From Allomyces macrogynus ATCC 38327 (lineage: Eukaryota; Blastocladiomycota; Blastocladiomycetes; Blastocladiales; Blastocladiaceae), in the NCBI GenBank assembly GCA_000151295.1, contig GG745369.1, forward strand, positions 70,344 to 129,148: a DNA stretch of 58,805 bases, written 5' to 3'. The stretch's first letter is position 1. Every line of letters starts with the position of its first letter. The notes under the pieces are model-generated. The model had not been told where the DNA came from, did no database searches, and was given only the letters and a program-made list of their open reading frames with translations. A program made the translations under genes and the position numbers. This document shows positions 22,056-33,387 of the stretch, piece by piece.

Positions 22056-23819
22056 TCATACTCGTCGTGCCCCCGACCCGCTTGTGGCGAACGGCCCGAC
22101 GCCGCTGACCGAGCTCGGCGGTCGCTGCATCGTGTCCGGATCCATCAGGTACCCGACGCTCGTCGACGAGACGAGCGTCGGCAGCTCCGAGAGCGTGGGC
22201 GTGTTGGGCGTCGGCGGAATCGTGGTCGCGCTGGGGAACGGCGGCGTGTTGAGCGGCGCCTGCTGGTGCGCCCATGTTGGTTGCGGCTGCGCGGACATTG
22301 GCTGCGGCGGCGCGTAAGTCGGTTGCGGCGGGACGTACAGTTGCGGTTGCGCGTACGTCGCCTGCGCAACTACCGGCTCAGCGGTCGACGTCGGGGTTGG
22401 GTGGATCGGTTTCTGCACGTCGGCGTTCCGGGTGGGGATCTGCCGGCGCTGGCGGAAGTGCAAGACGCCGAACACGGCCACCGCGCCGACCGCGGCGGCA
22501 CCCACGGCGATCCCGACGATGGCGCCAGTGGAAAGGCCTGCAGAGGACGAATCGGTCGAACTCGACCCGGTGCCACTGCTCGTGTCCGACGCCAACGGCG
22601 TGGTGGAGTCGGACCCGCCGTTGCTGCTACTGTTGCTGCCGCTGCCATTGTTGCTGCCCGACTTGGTCGAGGAGAACCCTGACGCGGGCTTGAAGTCGGT
22701 GACCCACCGGAACTGCAGGCCGTTATTGGCCGACTCGATCTTGAGCAGCGACACGGTCGGTAGCGCGGAACCCACGTTGGTTCCCGCGACGTTGGTGCGG
22801 ATCCCGCCGACGAGAACGAGCGTGTCGCCAACGAGCGTCATACACACTGACGTGAGCGTCCTTGGGCCAGCGTCCGCGTTCACGACAGTACCAGCCGACG
22901 ACGTCGGCGCGTTGGCGCTTAGGTCGACCGTCTCGACGAGCGTGTAGGGCGTGAACCGCGAGTACCCGCCGACCGTGATGAGATGGGGCTTGGAACCGTA
23001 TAGGACCGACCGGTGAAAGTACCGGCCCATAGTCATTGTCCACTTGGCCTTGGTCCACGACTGCGATGCTTCGTTGAACAGCCACGCGTCCGCTTGATAG
23101 TCGTCGCCAAACCCGCCCGAGACGAGCAACTGCGAGCTGTTGAACCGCATCACCGACGCAAACTCGCGCGCAACCATGTCTGCGGGCTGCGCGGTACTGA
23201 CCGACGTGGTCTTCGGCGACACGAGCACCATGTTCGTCGCGTGTGAGTTATCGGTTTGGATCCCGCCGTAGATCGGCACCGCCGAGTACTTGTCGGACGC
23301 GGTGGCCGCGTTGCCCATGCTCGACGCCTTGCGGAACCGGTTGGTCTTGATTTCGGGCCCTGCGGTCACACTGTTATCGCTTGGGCTGAAGATATACGTC
23401 GCGTTGTTGATATCCTTGGTCGTGCCACCACTCGCGACCATAATCTTGCCATCGCCCAGGACCACGGCGTTCATGTCGATGAGACCCGTGACCGCTGGGT
23501 CGATCACGCCATGCGAGGCAATGGGCGGATCCTTGGTCGAGAAGGGCTGCGAGAGGTCGATCGAGTAGATGCCGTTGGTCATGGACGGCTTGGTGTCGCC
23601 GACCGTGGCGAGGTAGCCGCCAAACGCGTAGAGACGGTTGTTGGCGACAGCGCACGCGCTGCCGGACGTCGACTTGGTCTTGTCCATGGCGAACTCGGCG
23701 AGCACGGCCGTCGTGGTCGCGAGCAGCTGCAGGAGCATGGCCATGGCGGCGATCCGTGACAACCCCAGCGTGACCAGCGCGGTGCCGCGCACGCGACGGA
23801 CGGAACAGGTGGTGGACAT
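22056..23819 (-). CDS. Kelch-repeat single-pass membrane protein, copy 2
   Basis: Paralogue of 19009-20697 with the same order of parts. A hydrophobic N-terminal segment (IAAMAMLLQLLATTTAVLA) leads into a kelch propeller with YAFGGYLATVGD, LLVSGGFGDD, HLITVGGYSRFTP and LVLVGGIRTN. Then come a Ser/Asn/Gly stalk, a membrane helix TGAIVGIAVGAAAVGAVAVF, a basic RQRRQ, a Pro/Gln tail, and the same terminal GYLMDPDTMQRPPSSVSG. The start at 23819 (MSTTCSVRRVRG) puts the hydrophobic stretch at about residues 21-40, fitting a signal peptide or N-terminal anchor. The frame stays open about 49 codons further upstream. The extracellular core is highly conserved with copy 1, while stalk and tail-repeat regions differ in length. 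Confidence 0.85.
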   Translation of the reverse strand: MSTTCSVRRVRGTALVTLGLSRIAAMAMLLQLLATTTAVLAEFAMDKTKSTSGSACAVANNRLYAFGGYLATVGDTKPSMTNGIYSIDLSQPFSTKDPPIASHGVIDPAVTGLIDMNAVVLGDGKIMVASGGTTKDINNATYIFSPSDNSVTAGPEIKTNRFRKASSMGNAATASDKYSAVPIYGGIQTDNSHATNMVLVSPKTTSVSTAQPADMVAREFASVMRFNSSQLLVSGGFGDDYQADAWLFNEASQSWTKAKWTMTMGRYFHRSVLYGSKPHLITVGGYSRFTPYTLVETVDLSANAPTSSAGTVVNADAGPRTLTSVCMTLVGDTLVLVGGIRTNVAGTNVGSALPTVSLLKIESANNGLQFRWVTDFKPASGFSSTKSGSNNGSGSNSSSNGGSDSTTPLASDTSSGTGSSSTDSSSAGLSTGAIVGIAVGAAAVGAVAVFGVLHFRQRRQIPTRNADVQKPIHPTPTSTAEPVVAQATYAQPQLYVPPQPTYAPPQPMSAQPQPTWAHQQAPLNTPPFPSATTIPPTPNTPTLSELPTLVSSTSVGYLMDPDTMQRPPSSVSGVGPFATSGSGARRV

Positions 23820-24722
23820 GGTCGGCGCAAGCTTGGACCGTGACAAGGGGCCGGCTTGGGGCGTTCGGTGCGTCGAGTTGAAGACGGCCTTGTCGAGGCA
23901 AGACACAACGTCGACTCGAGAGCGAGTACTGGCTCTTAGTTTGACCCTGCAACCAGCAACGAGCACCAGAACGAATGTGGCGACGGCGGCGCCGCGCGGC
24001 AGGGACGTTGTTGACCATGTACGACGTGAAACGAGCGCGAAAACATGATGATACCATCCTGACCCCAGCCGAAGCCCAAACCAGCAGTTGTCGTTTCAAC
24101 AACCAGTTGCGTCGCGCGCCTCGAATGGCGCCCTCATTGGCCGCCAGGGAGAATGAATGAACGGGTGGAGGTGCAGTCACCCCGCGTACGCACGCGCCAT
24201 CCGAACCATGCTCTCCTCCAATCCCGGCGTCGGTTGGTTGTTCTGGGCGTTTCTGGTAAAAATTCGCCGGATGGTTCGCTGGTCCTTGAGCAAATACGGG
24301 CGCATGAAGTATTGGGTTGCGCGGTTGTGCCGCTCAATAATTCATCATGGACGTGCTCGTATTGGCTATGTTTTGTTGGAGTCTGCTCCAAGACAAGGTG
24401 GATGTGGAGTGCTCACAAATTGTCACCGAAGGGGGCAAACTCGGGCAAACTTGGTCGTTGGTGACCAGAACTCGATGTTGGCGTGCGGTGAAGAACGCAC
24501 ACGTGCTCAGCTGATCGCGACGCGCTCTGCCCAAGCGCTCCTCTCTTTGCTTCACTCCGAGGAATTATTGACAGGAACGACGCCTCTGTGATCCGCACCA
24601 ACCGACCGCACTCGCCGCATTCGAAGTGGGCAGCGCGGCATCGCGCGACCTGGCCCAGCAATCGACCAACCGCGACAACCAGCAGCAAAACCACCACAAC
24701 CCTCCAACCCCAACTCGGCACC
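23820..24722. promoter_or_regulatory. Divergent spacer, kelch copy 2 / CHMP7
   Basis: About 900 bases between divergent starts, so both promoters must lie here. Several open frames are present, none with recognisable content. Confidence 0.35.
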
Positions 24723-26167
24723 ATGGCGCGCAGTCCAGCGCATGGCGACGAGACCATCGAGGCGCTGATCCACGCGACCATTGCCGACGCCGACATGCTG
24801 CCGGCCATGATGGCCGCCTTCCCGACTTCGCGTGCCGTCAACCCAGCGTCCTGGGATGCGAAAATGAACTTCTGGAAGCGCATCCTGCGCGCCACCTTTG
24901 AGTCGTGCACGTGCCTCGCGTCAAGGTATACGCTCGTCGTGGATGATGCGCTGCCGGCGCACTTTGCCGTGGACGGGCTCGCGCCGCGTGGGATAATGCG
25001 CGTGCTAGTGCGTTTGGAGGAACTTTTCATCAAGTTATGAGTTCGAACTGACCCCCCGTGCCGTTTGTAGCGCGACCTCTACGACGCTGGCGATATTGTT
25101 CCTGTCGAGGACGTGCTGCAGCCGCCAGGAAAACCCGGATGGATGGCCACGCTCGTCGCGAACCCGATCATTTGGGGTCTGACGGCCATCAGCGTCCTGC
25201 CAAAACCCGACCCGACCGAGATGCCGCAGGGTCTCTTTGTGGTCCGGTCCAACCTCGAGGTCCGTCATCCCTTGCTCCCCACTTCACCAACTCCGACAAG
25301 CTGAGGCTCGTGTTCCTTGTCAGAAAGACATCAAGGCAATTCGCCGCCTCGCCAAGTCCGTGACGGCGCTCTCCGACACGATTGTGCCCATCGCCGACGT
25401 GCTCGCGCAGCTGGGGATGGCCGACGCGAATGCAAACGACGTCGAGCTTCTCATGCAGGCCGCGGCGCAGAAGCAGGTGATTGCCTACGACCCGGCATTG
25501 CGCGTTGTCAAGCTGCCGCCGCACGTGCCGAGACGGTGCCGGCGGGCGGGATCACGCCGCTCGACCGCAACGTGCTTACGCTCAAGTCAACGCTGGCGCG
25601 CGTAAATGTGCAGCTGCATGAGGTCGACGAGTCGATTGAAAAGTACGTCGTTTCTGTGTTCATCGAGCCCATCTGCCGTATTCTCACCCGCGACTCGCAT
25701 CTCGTAGAACCATGTACTCTGCGCGTGCCGCGATCCGGGACGGCAAGAAGCCGCAAGCCGCGCGGTACCTCAAGCAAAAGAAAGCCTTCGAGTCGTTGCG
25801 CGACAAGCGCGCGCAGACAGTGCTCACGCTCGAGTCGGTCCTGCACCAGCTCGATCTCGCCGACACCGAGTCGGCGGTCCTCGCTGCCTATTCGGCGGGC
25901 ACAAGCGCGCTCAAGGCGCTCGCTCCCAAGATTGAGTCCGTGGACGCAACCATGGACGCGCTCGCCGACGCGCTCGCCGACCACCAGGAGATTGACCAGG
26001 CCATGGCCTTGCACCACGCGACGATCACGCCCGTCGATGAGGCCGAGCTCGAAGAGGAGCTCGAGAGGCTCATGGTCGAGCAGATGCCGCGGGTCCCGAC
26101 CAAGGCCGGGGCCCCGTACGCGTGCCGGGGGCCCCGCCCGGTTGCCGGTCGGAATCTTGCGGAATGA
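24723..26167 (+). CDS. CHMP7: CHMP7-like ESCRT-III protein
   Basis: ESCRT-III subunit that in animals recruits the complex to the nuclear envelope and ER. Exons 24723-25007, 25071-25259, 25324-25642 and 25708-26167, with introns of 63, 64 and 65 bases. The N-terminal half is the winged-helix pair typical of CHMP7 (MNFWKRILRATFESC; RDLYDAGDIVPVEDVLQPPG; ANPIIWGLTAISVL). The C-terminal half is an SNF7 domain: LDRNVLTLKSTLARVNVQL, then ARAAIRDGKKPQAARYLKQK, LRDKRAQTVLTLESVLHQL, and an acidic end with DEAELEEELERLMVEQMP. Total near 417 residues (human about 453). One base is missing or surplus near 25525 (KLPPH/ETVPAGG), probably a base error, since both sides fit the family. Confidence 0.85.
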
Positions 26168-27444
26168 GAATTAAGGGGGTTCGGTTTGAAGCGGGGGGAG
26201 AAGTGATGATTGTGTTTGCGGCCCGCCCTTCGGGGGGTTTGTCGGCAGGTGGTGGTTGGGTCCGAGCGAGGACCGGCGCAAGAAGTACAGTCATGAGGCG
26301 ATGCTCGCGTAACGCAGCATACAAGTTAGTGTTGATTGATGGAATATGGCGCCGTCCTTGGGTTCCAGCATCGGATCTTCTTTGATGTTCAAGGGGACAC
26401 ACAGGCAAGCAGCATGAGCGGAGTTCCCACGATTCATGGCCATGGTCTTGCTCCCAGTCGGCACTCAAGCCGTGATGCCCCTCACTCCCGCAAATCCATC
26501 AACGCTGACTCCTTCACCTGGATATCCACGCTACTCTCCTCTCTGGAGCATCAACTTGGGGCTGGCGCGGCGCGCCGAGCTTTGTCTCTAGCTGTAAATC
26601 AGCTTGCAGCGTCATCATGTTTTTGATAGCGTTTACGCCAGCCGCACACTCGTTGTGGCGGCTCAAGATTGCAGAGTGGCAACTCGAGGTGGTGGCACTT
26701 TGCAACTGAGCGTCATTCTTCAACAGCGCATCATCGCGCAATTGCCCGTCCCAAGCGACCACACTGGAGCAGCCCATTTCGTGACGATGAGATCACTTTC
26801 AAGTCACGCCAACCCGAATATTGGCCCCCCGCCCCAGAGACGTGCGCAAAGTGGGCAGTAGCCCTGCCAGGACTGTCCACAACAGCTGTGGAACAAGAAG
26901 TTATAGCGTAGCAACCGGCAATCAAATCCACGATGCAACGCATCCGCCACAGGCATTGTGGTGGCAGCAATATGCAGCCATGGGACTTTGCAGCCGGATT
27001 GGTGGCTGGCGGCTATGGCTCAACACTTCGCCATCAATGTCTGGCGTATTCATCTTGCAGGTTTGCTGTTGCTGCAGTCATTTGCGAGCCTTGATCCGGC
27101 GGCAAGAGCAGCACCCACCGACTGCAATGCTGGGAACCTGTTTCGTGAAACCCGCTTGTGGCATGATTGTCATGACATCGCAATGGAGTGACAATCATTG
27201 CAGCATCACATACACCCAGCAACTGAAGCTATTTCAAGCAGCTGGGCAGAAAGAATGCGGAGCGGAATGTTGTTGACATCTCAGGACTGCGAGAGATGAT
27301 TGTCAAGCCAGGTTGGCTGCATTCAGTCTTGCATCTGCTAAGGTTCGCCCATTGTGGCTCAATGAGAGTCGCCATCCACACAAGCCGAAACATGATCCTT
27401 GCAAACTCCAGCCATTTATTGATCTCTAATAATCGCGGGTAGAT
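26168..27444. other. Gene-free stretch
   Basis: 1.28 kb of mixed composition, less CpG-rich than the genes. Open frames exist on both strands but none shows domain-like content. No tRNA, repeat array or element end noticed. Confidence 0.35.
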
Positions 27445-28071
27445 TCAGGAAGATTGGTTGAGTTGGTCGCTCGCTGCAACCTTGGGTGGGATTGCTGTGG
27501 ATTGGTCGGTGCATTCAACCATGGGTTGCTGCCGCTCGTCGTGAGCCACCATCAACGCTTGCGGATACGTCATCCTCATAGACTCCACCCATCCAATGCG
27601 GGTCGTTGTGGGACAATCGGTTCGGTGGGTCGGCTGCAGCGGTCGCGGGTGGGATTGTGGTTGAGCAGCAACAGCGCAGCCCAGCTTGTTGCAATGTTTC
27701 AGTGACGTGGTAGTCACGTTACTTTCGAAGTTGTCTCCTACGTCCCAACGAGTACTCGACAGGACAGCGTTTGGCGCCGGGGCGAGCACACCGTTGTCCG
27801 TCCACCAGACCTTATGATTGGCACGTTCATCGGAAACTGGACCAGTCCACTCGGAAAGAGCTGCATTGCAATCTGTGTTGCATTTTGCGCTAGCGTGGTC
27901 GCGTTGTTTGGCAGCGTATTCGTACTGTTTTGCGGGTGCGGTTGCGTTGTTCTGTGGCGCGGTCGGGTTGTTTTGCGGTTGGGTCACACTGTTCTGTGTC
28001 GGGCTCAAAAGAGGGGTCGTGGGAGGATTCGGGCTCGGTCCGCCGGCAACGGAGTTGCCACCCTCCGCCAT
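27445..28071 (-). CDS. Hypothetical Asn/Gln/Pro-rich protein
   Basis: Open frame of about 208 codons from MAEGGNSVAGG. It has a short N/Q repeat region (TQPQNNPTAPQNNATAPAK) followed by AAKQRDHASAKCN. The rest is unremarkable. No family recognised, no membrane helix. Upstream is a CT/GA microsatellite-like tract (GAGAGAGAGCGAGAGAGAC near 28155-28175) that could be promoter or 5' UTR. It may be non-coding. Confidence 0.25.
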   Translation of the reverse strand: MAEGGNSVAGGPSPNPPTTPLLSPTQNSVTQPQNNPTAPQNNATAPAKQYEYAAKQRDHASAKCNTDCNAALSEWTGPVSDERANHKVWWTDNGVLAPAPNAVLSSTRWDVGDNFESNVTTTSLKHCNKLGCAVAAQPQSHPRPLQPTHRTDCPTTTRIGWVESMRMTYPQALMVAHDERQQPMVECTDQSTAIPPKVAASDQLNQSS

Positions 28072-29002
28072 TTTGGCACTAGCAAAGAATACACCTGCGA
28101 CTTGAGCTTGCACTTGCCGAGGGGAAGTTAACTTGGAGCTCGGCGATCCCAAACGAGAGAGAGAGAGCGAGAGAGACAATTGATCGGTGGAGAATCGTGC
28201 AGCCCGATGGGGGCTCTTGAAGTGTCGTGGACAGGAGATCTGGCTGCAGCTCACTGCATGCTATTTGCAATGATTCCTTGTACGTCACAGTTGGGAATGG
28301 CAACAGTCACATCTGCTGATGTCAACCACGTCCCAAAAAACCAGTCATTGAGATAGCATAGCTATTCTTCTCGAATGTTACATGAGCGACGGCTGCTGCA
28401 GCGCTTTCTACAGAGGCAAAACATCAATTTCGGTCAGGGTGATGACTGAGTCTTGCAGATGCGTGAGGCATATCATACATGCACTTCCTACCCTGCACAG
28501 TGTGCTGATCCTTGTGTCGGCTCAGCCGCTTTCACGCAATATGTCACTGGCTCCACTGTCGACAATCGATCGCCTGGACTGCTTTGCGAGTTGGGTGGTC
28601 ATCTGAATCACTGTTGTGTACAAAACACTTTGTTCTCTCCGCATTCGTATCGTCGCAGTTCGCGCGTCCGCGTCATCAGTAAAAGGCGCAGTAGCGGCGG
28701 GGTAACGGCGGGGTAATGGCGGAACTCAGCCAACTAACACAGACCATTTTATATTTCTGCGGTGACGGACTACGGACTTTGGCGGACGTTTATTGCTGGT
28801 TGCTGAGCGCAGTACTCCAAAAGCATGACCTGAACCTCGTCCAGTCAAGGGCCAATAACATACAGCCAACCCTGTTGGAGAAGGCCGATCGCATCAGCGG
28901 ACAGGACTGAATCTGCGGCTTGCGAGGCTTGGATTGAGACTCTCGATGCGGGATCTGAGGAGCCGTGTTCGCATTGAGCATTGCAAAAAATGACCTCTCA
29001 TT
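28072..29002. other. Intergenic with one short open frame
   Basis: Holds a 64-codon plus-strand frame at 28716-28910 (starts MAELSQLTQTILYFCGDG) without recognisable relatives, next to the duplicated sequence GGCGGGGTAACGGCGGGGTAA at about 28695-28716. I see no other feature. Confidence 0.3.
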
Positions 29003-30820
29003 TTATGGTGTGCAGGTCGTTGACCCAGTCAAGTTCGTCAAGTCCATTGATTCGGCCGCCGTGGTGGCTGGTGGCCGCCTTTTCTTCCCAAACTTACGCG
29101 GCGCCGGCTTGATTGGGTGATACGCGCCTGGGAAACGTGAGCAAGGTGAGTTCGTTGGCACCAAACATCAGCGGTACCGAGTGACCACGCTTGGGCAAAA
29201 GGGAAACGCACCGAGCATCGTTTCATACACGCTCGCATTGGCATGCGCGACGGGTCCGTCATAGTAGACGAGGTCGAATCCGCCGACGCACGTCCGGGGC
29301 CCGGCTTCTGACGGCGGCGGGCACCTATCTCGCATGACCGCGTGTGAGCCAATCTCGCGAAGAACACTCGCCACCCAAAATCTCGACGTACTTGCGCTCC
29401 ATGTCGACGACATCAAACATATCGTTGAGCAGCCCGTACTTCAAGTCGTAGTCCCACTGCGTCTCGGCCGTGAGCGACGGCGACGCATTGATTTCGAGCA
29501 GCCACGGGCGCAGGTCCTGGTCAATCAAGACATCGTAGCCGTAGAGCTCAAAACAGTGCTTGTCGTTGATCATGATCTTGGCCACCGAGACGAGCGCGCG
29601 GATCATGAGCTCTTCGATCTGGTTAAAGAGCGCGAGCACCGCGTCTTCGCCGTGCTTGGAAGCGAGAAACAGCTTAAGGTTGCGGATCAGCCATTTGCAC
29701 CCTTTCGAACCGTCGTAGTTCGGCGCCGTCTTTTGGATCGCGACGTTGGTCGCGTGAATATCTGTGTTGGAGGGCGAGGAGCCACTGGTCAGCACGGAGC
29801 GACGCGAGTGTGAGAAGTGGTGGAGATCGTACACATGTTAGAAATGTCCTTGGCGTCCATGGAAAACTGCGTGTTGGAGAAGCGGCAAAACGCGTGCCGG
29901 TGAATGTGGACGGTGAGCGGGTTCCAGCACGTCACAAGCGCGTAGGCGCGAATGTCAAACTTTTTGCCTAGGGTTATGCACGGTCGCGGTCAGCAATCGA
30001 GCGCGTGCCCACGCACCTGCGAGGGAGAGAGAGACTTCACGAACGCACCTCCAATCAGGTACGGCCGCTCAATGTACCGCTGCACAATATAGGCCTCGGG
30101 CCCATCGACGGGCTCGCCATTCTCGCCGCGCGCCATGAGCCGTGGGTCCTTACGCCATCCGTTGATTTGGCTCATCTTGTTGATGAGAAAAATGCCGCGG
30201 CCCTGGGCCTTGCCGACGGGTTTCATGATCCAGACTGTGCCCGGATGCCGCTTGAATTCCTCGGAGAAGAGCGCGTGTTCTTGCGGGAGCGCATAGGACG
30301 TGGCAATCAGGTCGTAGTGCTCGGCCACGTCTTTCCCGCCGCCGTGCCGCACTGGCGCCTTGGCAGTCTCCTTCATCATGCGCTTCATGTTCTTGACGAG
30401 CAGGTCCTTGCGCGTGAGCTACGTGGGGAGGCCGGCAAGATGCGCGCTAGTGCGTGCGAGAGCGCCCAAGAGCAACCGAACCATTTCGACGCAGACCTCG
30501 TAATGGTTCTTGAAGTGGTTGATGCGCTGGTCCTCGCGCAAATACAGGCCGTCGTAAAACTCGTGCAGCCAATGAATGTCGCACCAAAAGAAGTCCCATT
30601 CGGTTTCGCTACAAGCAAGCAGAGGTCAATTTGCGTTCGACCTGTTGTCACGACACTTGCCCCAACTCGCTCACCTCTCGGTTTCGCGCCATCCGGGCCG
30701 GTCCTTCATGACGTCGCAGACCGTATTGCGAAGCGACGTGCGGAACCGAATGACGCGCGGCTGGTCGGCATCCGCTCTAGTTTGCCGCACATATGTTCGA
30801 GCGACGATGATGATTGGTTG
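29003..30820 (-). CDS. TTLL9: Tubulin polyglutamylase TTLL9 type
   Basis: Adds glutamate to axonemal tubulin; TTLL9 is flagellum-specific in animals and green algae. Exons on the minus strand: 5' exon ending 30675, then 30608-30497, 30418-30049, 29967-29833, 29761-29375, 29328-29212 and 29127-29003. Conserved stretches in order: [72 protein letters not shown] (ATP-grasp), [81 protein letters not shown] and [20 protein letters not shown] with metal-binding residues. [12 protein letters not shown], a TTLL9 tail mark, follows. All joins are in phase. The true start is not fixed; an in-frame stop at about 30821 limits the 5' exon, so a further upstream exon is likely. Confidence 0.88.
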
Positions 30821-31579
30821 TTACATGACATGATTTTGCGCGGAATTGGGGTAGCGAGTTCCAAATACCCAGCGGTTGCGTCGGATCTCCTGAGAATGAC
30901 CGAGGAACTACTGCTGATCATGGTTGGTTCGTTGGCGTCGTAGATTGCGCCAAGTTGAGGATGGCAATCTGGCCACCGTGCTCCAGTCGGCTGTAAGGCT
31001 GACAGTCAAAGCAACTTGGCGACGCGACGGCGATCTGTCCTGGCAAATATCACGTGCTGTGCGGTGGGTACCCAAAACCCTGAACTGAACATCCAAAGCT
31101 ATCCAAGGTCGATTTTTCACTTTGTCTCTTGTGTGCCGTCTTCGCCGCCGCCGGCCTGCACTTTGCTTCTTCGCCTTTGCTTTGTCGCCGTGTGCTGCGC
31201 CGCCGCCGCCGCCGCCGCCGCACGCCTCTCCACCGACGACCACACGCTCCCTTTGCCTTCACCATCTCGTGCCCGACCACCAACGGCACGCCGCTCCGAC
31301 TGCCACGCTTCCGACTGGCCGCACCCGTTCGACCACCGGCCGCCCGACTCGACCGTCCAACTTGCCGCAAGCAACGGGATCCCGCGATCCGCACCTCGTG
31401 CCGCCAATTTTTACTCAGCGCCCTCCACCAACGACTTGGCCCTCGTGCCCGACCGACCGACCGACTGTGCGCGCCGCCCCCGACGCTCTGCTCCGCCCAA
31501 TAATCGCGCAACCGCCGCGGCCAACCGACTCTTGACAACCGTTCTCGCCGTCAGCCACTCGTCCATTTCCGTCATCACC
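30821..31579. promoter_or_regulatory. Divergent region, TTLL9 / septin; pyrimidine-rich leader
   Basis: Both genes start outward from this region. The part nearest the septin (about 31100-31579) is strikingly C/T-rich with CCGCCG repeats near 31200, typical of a 5' leader. Frames crossing it are low-complexity and I do not regard them as genes. Confidence 0.45.
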
Positions 31580-33089
31580 ATGTCGGTGAGTACGCCGCGA
31601 CGCCCCCTCCCCCCCCCCCCCCATCTGCTGCTCGTCGGTCGCGCGCGGGGGTGGAGCCAAATGAGCCAGAACGGGTCCACGGAGTACTTGGACCTGGGGC
31701 TCCGCCGACCACCTGCAAGCTCGTCGCGCTGGTCACCCACCCTCGAATCACGGCAATGGAGGCGACCTTGCTAACCCGCTCTGATGCCGGCTCCAGCTCC
31801 CAGACTTTCGCCAGCGCCGTGGGGGCAAGAAGGCCTTCCAATTCAACATGATCGTTGTTGGTACGAAACGGAATCCCGAGGCGTTCCTCGCAATCGCGCC
31901 AACGCTCATCGCTGACGCTGGTCCTCGCACAACGTACAGGTGCCTCGGGTCTCGGCAAGTCGACGTTCGTCAACACTCTCTGCGGCCAACAGGTCATTCC
32001 GCGCCGCGCTGTCGACGACCCGTCGCAGTGCGCGATTGAGAAGACGATCGCCATCAATCCGATCACCGTCGGTGCGCTCTCGTCATTGCGAACCGGTGCT
32101 CCAGTCTCGCCGGTAGACTGACCATTCCGCACCGCACCGTCTTTGCTGCAGAGATCGAGGAGGACGGCATGAAGATGCAGCTCACCGTCGTCGACACGCC
32201 CGGGTTCGGCGACAACATTGACAACTCGTCCAAGTACGCACCCTTTGCCCGCAATTCTATCCCGCACCACTAACAGGTATCGCTGACTCCACTCCGTCCT
32301 TCCCCATTGTGTAGCTTTGCCGAGATCCTCGGGTACATTGAGCGCCAGTTCGACGACGTGCTCGCCGAAGAGTCCAAGATCAAGCGTAACCCTAAATCCA
32401 ACGACAACCGCATCCACGTGCTGCTCTACTTTATCCAGCCCACGGGCCACTCGCTGCGCGAAATCGACATTGAGCTCATGAAGCGTCTATCGGCGCGCGT
32501 CAACATCATCCCGTGCATTGCTAAGGCCGACTCGCTCACGCCCAAGGAACTGGCCGACTTCAAGAAGCGCGTACGTGGAGAAGTGGTTCATGAGTTCGAA
32601 GAGCGGAGCTGACCCCATTCTTTTCAATCGCTGTAGATCATGGAGGACATTCGCTACTACGGCATCCAGGTTTACGACTTCCCGTTCGACGAGGAGGACG
32701 AGGACGAGGAGACCGTCGAGGAGAACATGGAGCTGCGCGTACGTCCTTCCCCCTCTCCACCTCCCTCCCTCCCAGCTCGCACCATTGCTCACGACCCCCA
32801 CTCTAGGCGCTGCTGCCCTTCGCCGTCGTTGGATCCGACGAGGAAATCAACGTGAACGGCCGCCTGATCCGCGCGCGCCAGTACCCGTGGGGTGTCGTCG
32901 AGGTCGAGAACCTCAAGCACTGCGATTTTGCCCGGCTGCGCTACGTGCTGCTCTCGTCGCACCTGCAGGACCTCAAGGAACTCACGCACGACGTACTCTA
33001 CGAGGCCTACCGCTCCGAAAAGCTGTCCAAGCTCGAAGGGGCTCGCCGAGAAGCTGGCCGCGCTGCACGTGCAGGACGGCGCGTACTAG
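31580..33089 (+). CDS. Septin, Cdc3/AspB type
   Basis: Filament-forming GTPase of the septin ring and cortex. Exons 31580-31585, 31797-31860, 31940-32071, 32152-32233, 32315-32570, 32637-32738 and 32807-33089. GTPase motifs are GASGLGKS (G1), DTPGFGD (G3) and AKAD (G4). Family blocks are [73 protein letters not shown] and [16 protein letters not shown]; the septin unique element ends at [16 protein letters not shown]. The six-base first exon (Met-Ser) and the 211-base first intron are my best reading; an extra 5' exon could be hidden there. Near 33041 a G run has one surplus base before [10 protein letters not shown]. The tail stops soon after, so the usual long C-terminal coiled coil is missing or very short. 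Confidence 0.9.
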
Positions 33090-33387
33090 GCAAGCATTTT
33101 AGATGGCAATGGGGTTGTCCGCGACCTCGGGCCCCACCGCTGATGTCTTTTGTTTTGACAGTTGCTCGCTCCCTCATCGATTTGTCTTTTTCTTTCAAGC
33201 TGTCTTTTTGTCGTGTTGCATTGGCTGTTTTGCTGTCGTCTCTCACTCGATCTTGCTCACCCGCTCCTTGTTGTTTCCCCTTGACTCTGGGCTGGCCACA
33301 TAAACGATGTTTGTATCAATCAACCTTGCCATCCAGTCAAAGCACTTCGCTTGCGCCAGTCTCAAAACAAGTCTCGTCAGCCTCCAC

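Noticed and set aside
22032..22682. Plus-strand open frame opposite kelch copy 2
   Set aside because: Arg/Gly-rich shadow; the minus strand is a clear kelch protein with an intact paralogue.
26168..27444. Small genes in the gene-free stretch after CHMP7
   Set aside because: Open frames are short, overlap on both strands and show no domain features or splice support.
31016..31774. Plus-strand frame of 252 codons before the septin
   Set aside because: Low-complexity Pro/Ala/Thr translation of a C/T-rich leader; does not join the septin frame.
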